A stretch of 5,586 nucleotides of DNA from Clostridia bacterium (GTDB lineage Bacteria; Bacillota_A; Clostridia; Oscillospirales; CAG-272): positions 1-5,586 of the forward strand of contig JAGDAM010000010.1 in assembly GCA_017959485.1 (NCBI GenBank), in the 5' to 3' direction. The translations under genes and the position numbers were made by a program. Of this stretch, positions 1 through 5,586 are shown one piece after another. Position 1 is the first letter of the stretch, and each line of letters begins with the position of its first letter. The notes under the pieces were generated by a model. That model did not search any database, was not told the DNA's origin, and saw only the letters and a list, made by a program, of their open reading frames with translations.

Positions 1-639
1 GACCTTTTTCTCAAGATCTGCGTTCTTCTTTTCCAGATCCTCGAGCCGTTTGGTTTCTACCGGCGTCATTTCATCCTCCTCATAGTTGATCCATTTCAGC
101 ATACCGTGGTGAGTCCACGTCCTGGTATGATAGCCGGCGACCTTTCCGATATTGCCGACGGCGGTAATGATGACCTTTCCTTCCCATGCCGCGGTGCACT
201 CGACTGCGAGGCCGCCCCCGACGTATACCCCGACGTGACCGGGCATGCGAAGCGCTTCGCCCACCTTGACGTGCGAAAAGTCGGTCGAATACCCGGTACA
301 ATACCGTTCAATGCCGTCGGCGCCGAAGTCCGGAACGCCGTTGGACGCGTAGACGGCGCCGCCCCTGTTAGAGGTAAGATTGCTACCCCAGCCCCAGAGC
401 AGTGCCTTGATCATGCAGACGCAGTCGAAGCCCCAGTATCCGCCCTTGTCGGCGAGGGCGTAAAGTTCGCGCTTTTTCGCCTCGGTGTAGAACGAGGGCA
501 GCTGCCGCGCCTTTGCGTCAATGCCCTCTCGGGTGAGCTTCCACCCCCACATGCCGAGGGCGTAAACGGTGTTAAAGTCTCTCGCGAGCGCGGCGCATTT
601 GTCTGCGAACTCCGACGCGGTGAAGATCTTTTCGGACAT
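1..639 (-). CDS. Phage endolysin, NlpC/P60-type peptidoglycan hydrolase (C-terminus cut by window edge)
   Basis: The minus-strand frame is open from the ATG at 639 to base 1 with no stop, giving 213 residues of an incomplete protein. The first ~188 residues form one catalytic domain of the kind found in Clostridia phage endolysins. Its probable nucleophile is Cys73 in GFDCVCMIKALLWGW, and its probable histidine is His135 in MPGHVGVYVGGG. The following AVECTAAW segment (Glu147) is also typical of this group. By family knowledge such enzymes are cysteine amidases or endopeptidases that cut peptidoglycan at the end of infection. No signal peptide is visible, so export should depend on the holin encoded just upstream. 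From residue 191 the chain becomes charged and heptad-like (KRLEDLEKKNADLEKKV), probably a coiled-coil linker to a wall-binding or oligomerisation domain outside the window. The ATG overlaps the holin stop by one base (TGATG), and AAGGAG lies 8 bases before it, which fixes the start. Exact bond specificity cannot be read from sequence. Confidence 0.93.
   Translation of the reverse strand, partial: MSEKIFTASEFADKCAALARDFNTVYALGMWGWKLTREGIDAKARQLPSFYTEAKKRELYALADKGGYWGFDCVCMIKALLWGWGSNLTSNRGGAVYASNGVPDFGADGIERYCTGYSTDFSHVKVGEALRMPGHVGVYVGGGLAVECTAAWEGKVIITAVGNIGKVAGYHTRTWTHHGMLKWINYEEDEMTPVETKRLEDLEKKNADLEKKV
75..80 (-). promoter_or_regulatory. Internal ribosome binding site within the endolysin gene
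   Basis: On the minus strand AGGAGG (80-75) is followed after 5 bases by an in-frame ATG at 69-67, which encodes Met191 of the endolysin. This is the strongest Shine-Dalgarno match inside the gene, and it sits exactly where the catalytic domain ends and the coiled-coil region begins. The same bases encode the residues YEEDEM, so the match could be a by-product of an acidic linker. Some clostridial phage endolysins (CTP1L and CD27L are known cases) use an internal start to make a separate C-terminal fragment. Function here is inference. Confidence 0.5.
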
Positions 640-842
640 CAGAAATGCTCCTTATCCGTCGGATTGTTGACGATGCCGAAGACGGTCAGAAGGCCGCCGA
701 GAGCATTGAGAGCGGCGTTCCATCCTTCACTGGTAACGCCTATCTTCTCCGGGACTCCGAATGCGGATAGTATCACCCACAAGGCTCCCGCTACAGCGAC
801 CCATGTCGCCCACGATGTGAACCGGCTCAAAATCTTTTTCAT
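639..842 (-). CDS. Phage holin, phiLC3-like small two-helix membrane protein
   Basis: This 67-residue protein has two hydrophobic segments, at about residues 12-30 (TWVAVAGALWVILSAFGV) and 42-58 (AALNALGGLLTVFGIV). They are separated by a short polar loop, and the basic N-terminus is MKKILSR. The end of the protein, GIVNNPTDKEHF, is characteristic of phiLC3-type holins of Gram-positive phages. Holins of this group accumulate in the cytoplasmic membrane and open it at a set time, letting the endolysin reach the wall. The start at 842 is supported by AAAGGAG 7 bases upstream. The stop at 641-639 overlaps the endolysin ATG by one base, the classic holin-endolysin lysis cassette order with likely translational coupling. 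The 24-base gap to the upstream 791-residue gene holds only the ribosome binding site, so a separate promoter there is unlikely. Confidence 0.9.
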   Translation of the reverse strand: MKKILSRFTSWATWVAVAGALWVILSAFGVPEKIGVTSEGWNAALNALGGLLTVFGIVNNPTDKEHF

Positions 843-866
843 GTTCTCTCTCCTTTCATTGTTTTC

Positions 867-3242
867 TTATGCCCCGGGCGCGGTTATATAATTTTTCAGT
901 GCCTGAAGATTATCCGTTCCCAGAACGGTCGCGCTCCACGTGCACTTCGTCGATTGGGAATCCATGCAAATAGAAGCCTTGACTATCCCCTGAACTTCAT
1001 CCCCTTGCGGCCCCCACGCTGACGGAACTTCGATTTCAAATCCAATCATAATATAGTTCGTCTGCTGCAGAAGGATCTTAAGCGGGACCACAACCACGGC
1101 TCCGTTAAGTTCAATCTGTAAAAAAGGGATCTTCCCCGAGAAAAAAGAGTTTGTCAATTCGATCAGAAAGTCGTCCGACATTCCGAAATTAACCTCGTAT
1201 GACTGTTCAACTCCCATCGTTCCGTTAGGATAATTTCCCGAGGCAAGAGACATGAGCGCTTGCGCCCCTGCGTAAGATATTGCATTTGCAGTGTCGGTGT
1301 CAGGCACGATTACTTGGGCAGCGGTCATCCCGAGCGTTACTTTAGAGACCGCCCCGAGAATATAATATATTCTCTCATTGTCGGACGTATAGAATTCAAG
1401 CTCCACCTCGGCTTTGAAAAGTTCCGGTCCTACGTCCACATCGACCATATCCGCGAATGTATCAGCCCATCTGTCATCATTGGGATTGTCTTTCGCTCCC
1501 ATCACGTGGTACCGATTCTCGAAGTAAATATCCAAAGGTCTGCCCGTTCTGCTTTTTATGGCATCGAGCAGCGCCGGCATATATCTCGACGATATCATCG
1601 GCTTGCTGAAGCTGGATTTGGCGAGAGCGGCGTTTTCATAATATGAAAGAAATACGTACGGTTTTTTATCTCCGGGGAAACGTTCGTCCATCACGTAGCG
1701 TGCCGACGTCAGCGTTCCGCTCATGGTTATGTTCTTTCCGTAATACCAGTCATAAGTTAAATTATCGATCATGATGATATACGTCCCGGTCGTCAGGTCA
1801 GAGCCGGCTACAGAATTGATCGATATCGGTCCGTCTTCTACCGGCGTTTGCATAGTTTCCGAAACAGAGAACACAAGGCCCAGCATTTTTCCAACCCCGA
1901 CGAAGGCGCAGCGCATACCATAAAACACCGGGAGATTAACTGAGGCAGTAGGGTCAAAATCGTCTATCGAACGAAGTCCGATTGCATAAGACAGGCCGTC
2001 GGACAAACGGATATAACCTCTCGTCTCTATTCGTGTATTCTCCGGGATGAAGTAAAGATCATCTCCGTTTAATTTGTATTTGCCGGTCATATAGCCCGAC
2101 AGCTGCCTGAAATCAGCCGCATCAAGAACGTCACTGAAGAGTTTGTATACGGGATATATGTACGAGCTATTATGCTTGACGCAAAAATCCGGATAAGATG
2201 TTTGAATCGAAAACCGATAATCCAGTTTTTCTCTCTCGACGATGGTGTTCGACGTTCTGTAAACGTCTCCTTTGGCGTTGCCTTTTGCCGTGTCGACGAC
2301 TACGCGTACCGAAAAATCATCCTCCGACTCATACTGTCCGAGATAACTGAACGAGACGTCTACGAATATCGGCAGATCGTCTGAGACAAAGATTCCGAAT
2401 TTTCCCGCGTTTTCGCTTACGAACAGCATACCCATTAAAAGATCAGACGAAGGAACCGCCCTGAATATCATAGATGCGTTCTCGCTCTCGATATATCCTT
2501 TACCTCCGCAGTTTTCGCAGTCTGTAACGATATGCTCCTCGCCGGAACCGCCGCATGAATCACAAGGTAATGGCTCTTCACCCGGCACCGTTCCGGACCC
2601 GCCGCATTCCGGGCAGTCGATCTCTTCACCGGTGGTCTCTTCGTAAATAGTCCCTCTTCCGTCGCACATGAGGCACGGAACGTTATCGCGGATCATGCCC
2701 GTTCCTCCGCAAGTCTCGCACGTCTCTGAAGTCTCGACCGAGCCGGAGCCTTCGCATACCTCGCATTCCGAAAAATCAGGAGTATATACGTACACTCGCT
2801 TTCCGGCTGCCAAAGCTTCCGATGCGGTGTCCACGAGCGCCTGCATTTTCCCTTCCGGATCATAGACAGACTTTTCTTCCACAGCGTCCTTGCTGAAGCC
2901 GTCCGATCTGACCTTATCAAGCGTACTCTCGACGGAATGGAGGAGCATCTCCGCGACTCCGTGAGGAACCTTCAGGAACGTCGCGTCAGGCGCCCATTTG
3001 CATCCGCCGGCTCCGTCGCTTTCAAGGATCATTCCTTTAGGCTTTCCGGCCGGGCTCGGAACATAAGAATCCCCGCCGCCGCCTTCGCTGCCGTGATACT
3101 TTCGTTCATAGATCTCAGCTACGCCTACGGGGACGTAATTGAACTTACCGCGGCGTAGTCTATACTCTTCTTCATTGAAGCTTATAGCTATATCGCGGTC
3201 GTCCTCCCGGGACTCCGGAACGAATAACTGCACGTAATTCAT
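867..3242 (-). CDS. Large phage tail-fibre/baseplate-type protein with six DnaJ-like CxxCxGxG zinc repeats
   Basis: I do not recognise this 791-residue protein as a whole. Residues 1-60 are polar and end in a Gly-rich stretch (SEGGGGDS). Residues 61-85 (SPAGKPKGMILESDGAGGCKW) look like the short repeat-type linkers seen in phage fibres. Residues ~90-148 are probably helical. Residues 160-249 hold six CxxCxGxG motifs, starting at Cys160, 175, 190, 210, 227 and 242, which resemble the zinc-binding hairpin of DnaJ. There is no J domain or HPD motif, so it is not a chaperone of that family. Residues ~255-791 are mostly alternating hydrophobic/polar strands with many aromatics, consistent with beta-rich receptor-binding or fibre domains. 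No signal peptide or membrane segment is seen. The start at 3242 has AAGGAG 8 bases upstream, overlapping the stop of the preceding gene. The position directly before the holin fits the last structural gene of a tail module. Structural role is inferred from context. Sampled lines of the gene are about 50% GC, lower than the flanking genes. Confidence 0.85.
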   Translation of the reverse strand: MNYVQLFVPESREDDRDIAISFNEEEYRLRRGKFNYVPVGVAEIYERKYHGSEGGGGDSYVPSPAGKPKGMILESDGAGGCKWAPDATFLKVPHGVAEMLLHSVESTLDKVRSDGFSKDAVEEKSVYDPEGKMQALVDTASEALAAGKRVYVYTPDFSECEVCEGSGSVETSETCETCGGTGMIRDNVPCLMCDGRGTIYEETTGEEIDCPECGGSGTVPGEEPLPCDSCGGSGEEHIVTDCENCGGKGYIESENASMIFRAVPSSDLLMGMLFVSENAGKFGIFVSDDLPIFVDVSFSYLGQYESEDDFSVRVVVDTAKGNAKGDVYRTSNTIVEREKLDYRFSIQTSYPDFCVKHNSSYIYPVYKLFSDVLDAADFRQLSGYMTGKYKLNGDDLYFIPENTRIETRGYIRLSDGLSYAIGLRSIDDFDPTASVNLPVFYGMRCAFVGVGKMLGLVFSVSETMQTPVEDGPISINSVAGSDLTTGTYIIMIDNLTYDWYYGKNITMSGTLTSARYVMDERFPGDKKPYVFLSYYENAALAKSSFSKPMISSRYMPALLDAIKSRTGRPLDIYFENRYHVMGAKDNPNDDRWADTFADMVDVDVGPELFKAEVELEFYTSDNERIYYILGAVSKVTLGMTAAQVIVPDTDTANAISYAGAQALMSLASGNYPNGTMGVEQSYEVNFGMSDDFLIELTNSFFSGKIPFLQIELNGAVVVVPLKILLQQTNYIMIGFEIEVPSAWGPQGDEVQGIVKASICMDSQSTKCTWSATVLGTDNLQALKNYITAPGA
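2496..2765 (-). repeat. Six-fold CxxCxGxG zinc-hairpin repeat inside the 791-residue protein
   Basis: Six eight-residue units are encoded: CEVCEGSG, CETCGGTG, CLMCDGRG, CPECGGSG, CDSCGGSG and CENCGGKG. They begin at residues 160, 175, 190, 210, 227 and 242. The linkers between them are 7, 7, 12, 9 and 7 residues long and are mostly acidic. All twelve cysteines are present. In DnaJ, four such units form two zinc sites by pairing 1 with 4 and 2 with 3. Six units could form three sites. Zinc binding is inferred from the motif. Confidence 0.9.
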
Positions 3243-3254
3243 CTTTAATTCTCC

Positions 3255-3536
3255 TTATGTAATTACTTTCCATTTTCGAACTTCCTCATAGATCTTGTCT
3301 ATAAAGGAATTGCCTTTAAGCTTTTTATACGCCTCATAGAGCATTACGAAATTTTCGTATTCGTACTGTCTTATTTCCGCCTTGTCGCGGTTGTGGTAGT
3401 AGATCCTGAGCATCTCCGACCGCAAAAGGCATCTTTGCCCGGCGAAGACCTTCCTGATGGCCACAGCCACGGAGATCGCCAGCCCGACGACCGACGCGAT
3501 CTCGGGAACGGCCTTTATTATCTCGGCAATATTCAT
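3255..3536 (-). CDS. Small phage membrane protein of unknown role (possible accessory holin)
   Basis: This 93-residue protein has one hydrophobic segment at about residues 9-27 (AVPEIASVVGLAISVAVAI), followed by a basic stretch (RKVFAGQR). The remaining polar helical region contains MLRIYYHNRDKAEIRQYEYE and ends in GNSFIDKIYEEVRKWKVI. The layout suggests a bitopic membrane protein with a cytoplasmic, tyrosine-rich, charged helical tail. Similar small proteins occur near the tail-lysis junction of Firmicutes prophages, usually without an assigned function. The start at 3536 overlaps the stop of the preceding gene in an ATGA (4 bases), and GGAGGAGG lies 7 bases upstream, so the start is well supported and coupling is likely. 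The stop falls 12 bases before the ATG of the next gene, inside that gene's ribosome binding site. A lysis role (holin or antiholin) is possible given the true holin downstream, but a single membrane segment and the context do not prove it. Confidence 0.82.
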   Translation of the reverse strand: MNIAEIIKAVPEIASVVGLAISVAVAIRKVFAGQRCLLRSEMLRIYYHNRDKAEIRQYEYENFVMLYEAYKKLKGNSFIDKIYEEVRKWKVIT

Positions 3537-4486
3537 GACGTCGCCTCCTCCAAAATTGCCCCGAATACCGCCGCCGCGTCGCCGTACAGATCGGTCGCGC
3601 TCGTTACGATGAGGTAGTCATCCTCGTGTAATGTGATGTTGTCGCCGTCTGGACCGCAGAGTTGAAGTACAGTCCTTTGTTCGGGGGCTATTTTTCCGCC
3701 AATCAAACACGCTATACCGTATTCGGGCGGTTCTATGCGTCGAACAAGCAAATCGGTACAGCCGTATGTTTTATATCCGCTTGGCAGTCTCTGATAGTAT
3801 GTGTATGTCAACGGAAACTCCGTGTCCCCCACGGGGATAGCCGATTTCGGCGTAGACGCCTTGACGTTGTACCTCACCGCCTTAACGACAACCGGGTCAT
3901 TCGGAAGAGCCGTCTGTCCTACGCCTATCACGCTCGCAGCCGCCGAAGCCACCTCCTCCGATCTGTCGGCTCTCGCGTCGGATCCTGCGTAAACGCCTGA
4001 TCCCGCAGCGCCCGATACGGGCACCGACGTGATAGCTGAAGCCGCCTCGCCCATGCGAGCGTCTGAGACCGCGCCGCCGGTTTTTGTGATCAGCGCCGCC
4101 GTCGCTTCGGAAACGTGGTTCGCTCCGATGCTCTCTGCCACTTCAGCAGCCGCCGCCGTCGAGACGTTCGCGATCGCGGTATGCCGCAGATATATCGAAC
4201 CGTGCGACTCCGCAAGCCGGACGGTACCCGCCGTCCCGACGGCCGACGAGCATACCGCAACGCCGGAAGCGGTGGGCGGAGAAGAGACCGCGTCGCAGAC
4301 GCAGGCCTCGTCGGCGGAGCCGGCGAGGATCCCGCTTTCCGAACTGCCGGTGACCGCGGACGACGTACCGGCTTCAGCGGCGTCCGTAATTCTTGCGCCG
4401 GACTTAACAAGGCCGGATCGTCTTTTCGGATTCCGCGGAATTATAAGGCGCCTGACGCCGCCTATAAAGATCGCTCCGACCTTCAT
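3533..4486 (-). CDS. Phage tail-module protein with a long Ala/Ser-rich middle section, function unknown
   Basis: This is a 317-residue protein I do not recognise. It begins with a short basic/hydrophobic segment (residues 1-30, KVGAIFIGGVRRLIIPRNPKRR), which is probably structural rather than a signal peptide because it lacks a long hydrophobic core. Residues ~33-195 are dominated by Ala, Ser, Gly, Val and Thr with scattered Glu and Asp, and short phrases such as AEVAESIGANHVSEATAAL and EEVASAAASVIGVG look like degenerate repeats. Residues ~196-317 form a more ordinary mixed-composition domain rich in strand-like segments and aromatics (TEFPLTYTYYQRLPSGYKTYG). The gene lies between a fibre-associated protein (3-base gap) and a membrane protein (4-base overlap), which suggests an extended tail or fibre component. 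The ATG at 4486 has no good ribosome binding site, so translation probably depends on ribosomes ending at the upstream stop. Product role is inference. Confidence 0.78.
   Translation of the reverse strand: MKVGAIFIGGVRRLIIPRNPKRRSGLVKSGARITDAAEAGTSSAVTGSSESGILAGSADEACVCDAVSSPPTASGVAVCSSAVGTAGTVRLAESHGSIYLRHTAIANVSTAAAAEVAESIGANHVSEATAALITKTGGAVSDARMGEAASAITSVPVSGAAGSGVYAGSDARADRSEEVASAAASVIGVGQTALPNDPVVVKAVRYNVKASTPKSAIPVGDTEFPLTYTYYQRLPSGYKTYGCTDLLVRRIEPPEYGIACLIGGKIAPEQRTVLQLCGPDGDNITLHEDDYLIVTSATDLYGDAAAVFGAILEEATS
3902..4390 (-). other. Ala/Ser/Gly/Val-rich low-complexity segment
   Basis: This segment encodes residues ~33-195 of the 317-residue protein. Small residues dominate, Trp and Phe are absent, and acidic residues recur at roughly regular distances (AAEAG, SADEA, AEVAESI, SEATAAL, MGEAASA, SEEVASAAA). 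It looks like degenerate repeats of an elongated stalk or helical spacer. No exact DNA repeat unit could be fixed by eye. The codons are GC-rich, which also produces long spurious open frames on the opposite strand. Confidence 0.6.
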
Positions 4487-4489
4487 GGC

Positions 4490-4948
4490 TCATACCGTCG
4501 CGCTTGCGTTCTCGCTCGCGTCGAGGAACACCTCGAAGTTCCCGGCGCCGAAGTTCAGGGAGTTGCCGGTATTGATGGTGATCGAAGCGCTGAGATCTCC
4601 CCACCCGTAGAGTGTCCCGCCGGTCTGAGCGGAGAAGAGGCCGAAGCCGACGACGGTGCCCCAGTCGTGCCCGGACGCAACGCTCCGATCGCTCGGGTCG
4701 GTGGCCATGTTGAAGTTGATGTCGTAGAGATTGACTATCGATCTGTTCGTGGCGTTCATAAGCCAGGAGATATTGACGCGCGAATAGTTGTTTTCGGCCG
4801 AGGGTTCTACGCCGCCCGTGCCGTCGCTTGACGGCTTGGTGATGAAAACTCCCAGCCAGCAGTTGTCCTTGACGCCTATCGCCACGTTGTCGGATTTGCC
4901 GCAGAGGTTCCCGAGTACTGCTGCGCTTTTTGCGAGTGAAATTAACAT
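4490..4948 (-). CDS. Phage tail-fibre-associated small protein (WGxV...GLF...GG...GDL family)
   Basis: This 152-residue protein carries a signature at residues 96-119: WGTV, then GFGLFSAQTGG, then LYGWGDL. It is followed by ITINTGNSLNFGAGNFEVFLD near the C-terminus. This pattern, a WGxV strand, a GLFxAxxGG turn, a GxL strand and a final GDxxxFxAGxLxVxLD-type strand, is common in short phage tail-fibre/structural proteins related to mycobacteriophage Gp80-type entries. The assignment is from recall of the motif, not a search. The predicted fold is an all-beta sandwich that probably sits in or caps the fibre. The start at 4948 is supported by AAAGGAG 9 bases upstream. The stop is 3 bases before the next ATG and the gene follows the collagen-like protein by 23 bases, so all three are likely co-translated parts of one appendage. 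No signal peptide is seen. Confidence 0.83.
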   Translation of the reverse strand: MLISLAKSAAVLGNLCGKSDNVAIGVKDNCWLGVFITKPSSDGTGGVEPSAENNYSRVNISWLMNATNRSIVNLYDINFNMATDPSDRSVASGHDWGTVVGFGLFSAQTGGTLYGWGDLSASITINTGNSLNFGAGNFEVFLDASENASATV

Positions 4949-4971
4949 AGTTTTGTTCTCCTTTTTTTGAA

Positions 4972-5586
4972 TTAATATACGCCGAAAACGGCGTTGATTG
5001 CTGTTCCCGAACCGCCCGATTCGCTCTTGTTCTCGACGACGATCTCATCTTCGCACTTAAGCATGACGTTCACCGCCTGTCCGGCGTAGGTCACCCCGCA
5101 CCCGGCGATATACGCGTCGTCGCCGTCTGTCCTGACGCCGCAGAGCACCTCGTCGTCTCCGATGCGAACCTTCACGACTGTAAACGAGTCGATTCCGTAT
5201 GCCCCGGTAAGAGGCACGCTGACCGCCCCGTATGCTACAGTACCGTCGAGCAGCGCCATTCCGCGCTTTGCGCTCATTGACTGTACGGCGGCAATGACCC
5301 GTTCAAGCGTCAGATCGTCCGTAGGGACGCAGGGGTTCGGATAATCAGGCGGAAGCTGGGAGCACTCCTCCATAGTCCCCACAAATATCTGCCGACCCGT
5401 GCCGTCCGCGCCGATGGCGCCGGGAAGCCCGTCCGCTCCGGCGGGACCTTCCGCTCCCTGTTCCCCCTTCGTGGTGTAGGCGAATATGAGGGCGTACCTT
5501 GCGGCGGTCATGGTCCAGACGTCGCCGGCTTGGACAGCGCCTTCGTAACGGACTGCGACCGTCTCGCCCTGGATCTGCCTGTTCAC
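4972..5586 (-). CDS. Collagen-like phage fibre/appendage protein (N-terminus uncertain at window edge)
   Basis: The minus-strand frame runs from the right window edge to a TAA at 4974-4972 (about 204 residues). The first codon in view is GTG at the very edge. It could be a start, but no upstream sequence is visible to judge it, and the reading may continue beyond the window. A run of seven Gly-X-Y triplets at residues 41-61 (GEQGAEGPAGADGLPGAIGA...) predicts a short collagen-like triple helix, a common trimerising stalk in phage tail fibres. After it comes a mixed alpha/beta region (TLERVIAAVQSMSAKRGMAL), then a beta-rich C-terminal domain (VSVPLTGAYGIDSFTVVKVR, VLCGVRTDGDDAYIAGCGV) ending in SESGGSGTAINAVFGVY. 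The role as a trimeric fibre or head/tail decoration is inferred from the collagen repeat and the neighbouring tail and lysis genes. Confidence 0.82.
   Translation of the reverse strand: MNRQIQGETVAVRYEGAVQAGDVWTMTAARYALIFAYTTKGEQGAEGPAGADGLPGAIGADGTGRQIFVGTMEECSQLPPDYPNPCVPTDDLTLERVIAAVQSMSAKRGMALLDGTVAYGAVSVPLTGAYGIDSFTVVKVRIGDDEVLCGVRTDGDDAYIAGCGVTYAGQAVNVMLKCEDEIVVENKSESGGSGTAINAVFGVY
5401..5466 (-). repeat. Collagen-like Gly-X-Y repeat
   Basis: This stretch encodes GEQ, GAE, GPA, GAD, GLP, GAI, GAD and a final Gly, residues 41-62 of the fibre protein. Seven uninterrupted triplets are short for a stable triple helix, so the flanking domains probably hold the trimer together. Such repeats are known to vary in number between related phages. 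Confidence 0.88.

Noticed and set aside
843..866. Possible promoter or terminator between the tail protein and the holin
   Set aside because: The 24-base gap contains only the holin ribosome binding site. No hairpin with a T-run and no -35/-10 pair could be seen.
106..891. A 261-codon plus-strand open frame
   Set aside because: It lies opposite the clearly recognisable endolysin and holin. Its product has no coherent domain and it has no convincing ribosome binding site, so it is a GC-driven antisense shadow.
2496..2765. Identification of the 791-residue gene as DnaJ or another Hsp40 chaperone
   Set aside because: There is no J domain, no HPD motif and no DnaJ C-terminal substrate domain. 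Only the zinc repeats match, there are six instead of four, and the gene context is a phage tail/lysis module.
4029..4831. Overlapping plus-strand open frames of 193 and 238 codons
   Set aside because: They are opposite the Ala-rich and fibre-associated genes, where GC-rich codons suppress stops on the other strand. The products are Arg- or Ala-rich without domain structure.
4404..5048. A 214-codon minus-strand open frame overlapping three genes
   Set aside because: It is out of frame with the well-supported 152-residue gene, extremely Arg-rich, and crosses intergenic ribosome binding sites.
1..5586. tRNA, rRNA, CRISPR array, insertion sequence or attachment site
   Set aside because: Coding sequence fills essentially the whole window, and no cloverleaf-like segment, regularly spaced direct repeats, transposase or terminal inverted repeats were noticed.

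Overview
The window is a leftward-reading (minus-strand), tightly packed run of six phage genes. It comes from the end of a tail/host-recognition module and runs into the lysis module. Every gene is on the same strand, and the gaps run from a 4-base overlap to 24 bases. Most starts have a clear AAGGAG-type ribosome binding site. The recognisable families (phiLC3-like holin ending in a VNNPTDK-type tail, NlpC/P60 amidase/peptidase endolysin, collagen-like fibre protein) point to a phage or prophage of a Firmicutes host, most likely a gut Clostridia-type bacterium of moderately high GC. There is no integrase, attachment site, RNA gene or host gene in view, so free phage and prophage cannot be told apart.

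In order of transcription (right to left): (1) 5586-4972, a collagen-like fibre/appendage protein whose beginning is at or beyond the window edge; (2) 4948-4490, a small tail-fibre-associated protein with a WGxV...GLF...GG...GDL signature; (3) 4486-3533, a 317-residue protein with a long Ala/Ser/Gly/Val-rich middle section; (4) 3536-3255, a 93-residue protein with one N-terminal membrane segment; (5) 3242-867, a 791-residue presumed fibre or baseplate-distal protein carrying six DnaJ-type CxxCxGxG zinc-binding repeats; (6) 842-639, a two-helix holin; (7) 639-1, an NlpC/P60 endolysin whose C-terminus runs off the left edge. That makes seven coding regions in all, the first and last incomplete or possibly incomplete.

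The first five genes plausibly build or decorate the distal tail that meets the host surface. The last two carry out lysis: the holin permeabilises the membrane and the endolysin cuts peptidoglycan. Holin and endolysin are coupled by a one-base stop/start overlap.

The most unusual element is the six-repeat zinc-hairpin array in the 791-residue protein. The spacing of its repeats suggests a DnaJ-like nested hairpin extended by one extra pair, giving three predicted zinc sites, in a protein with no J domain. A second point of interest is a strong internal ribosome binding site and in-frame ATG at the catalytic/C-terminal domain junction of the endolysin, which could make a separate C-terminal product.
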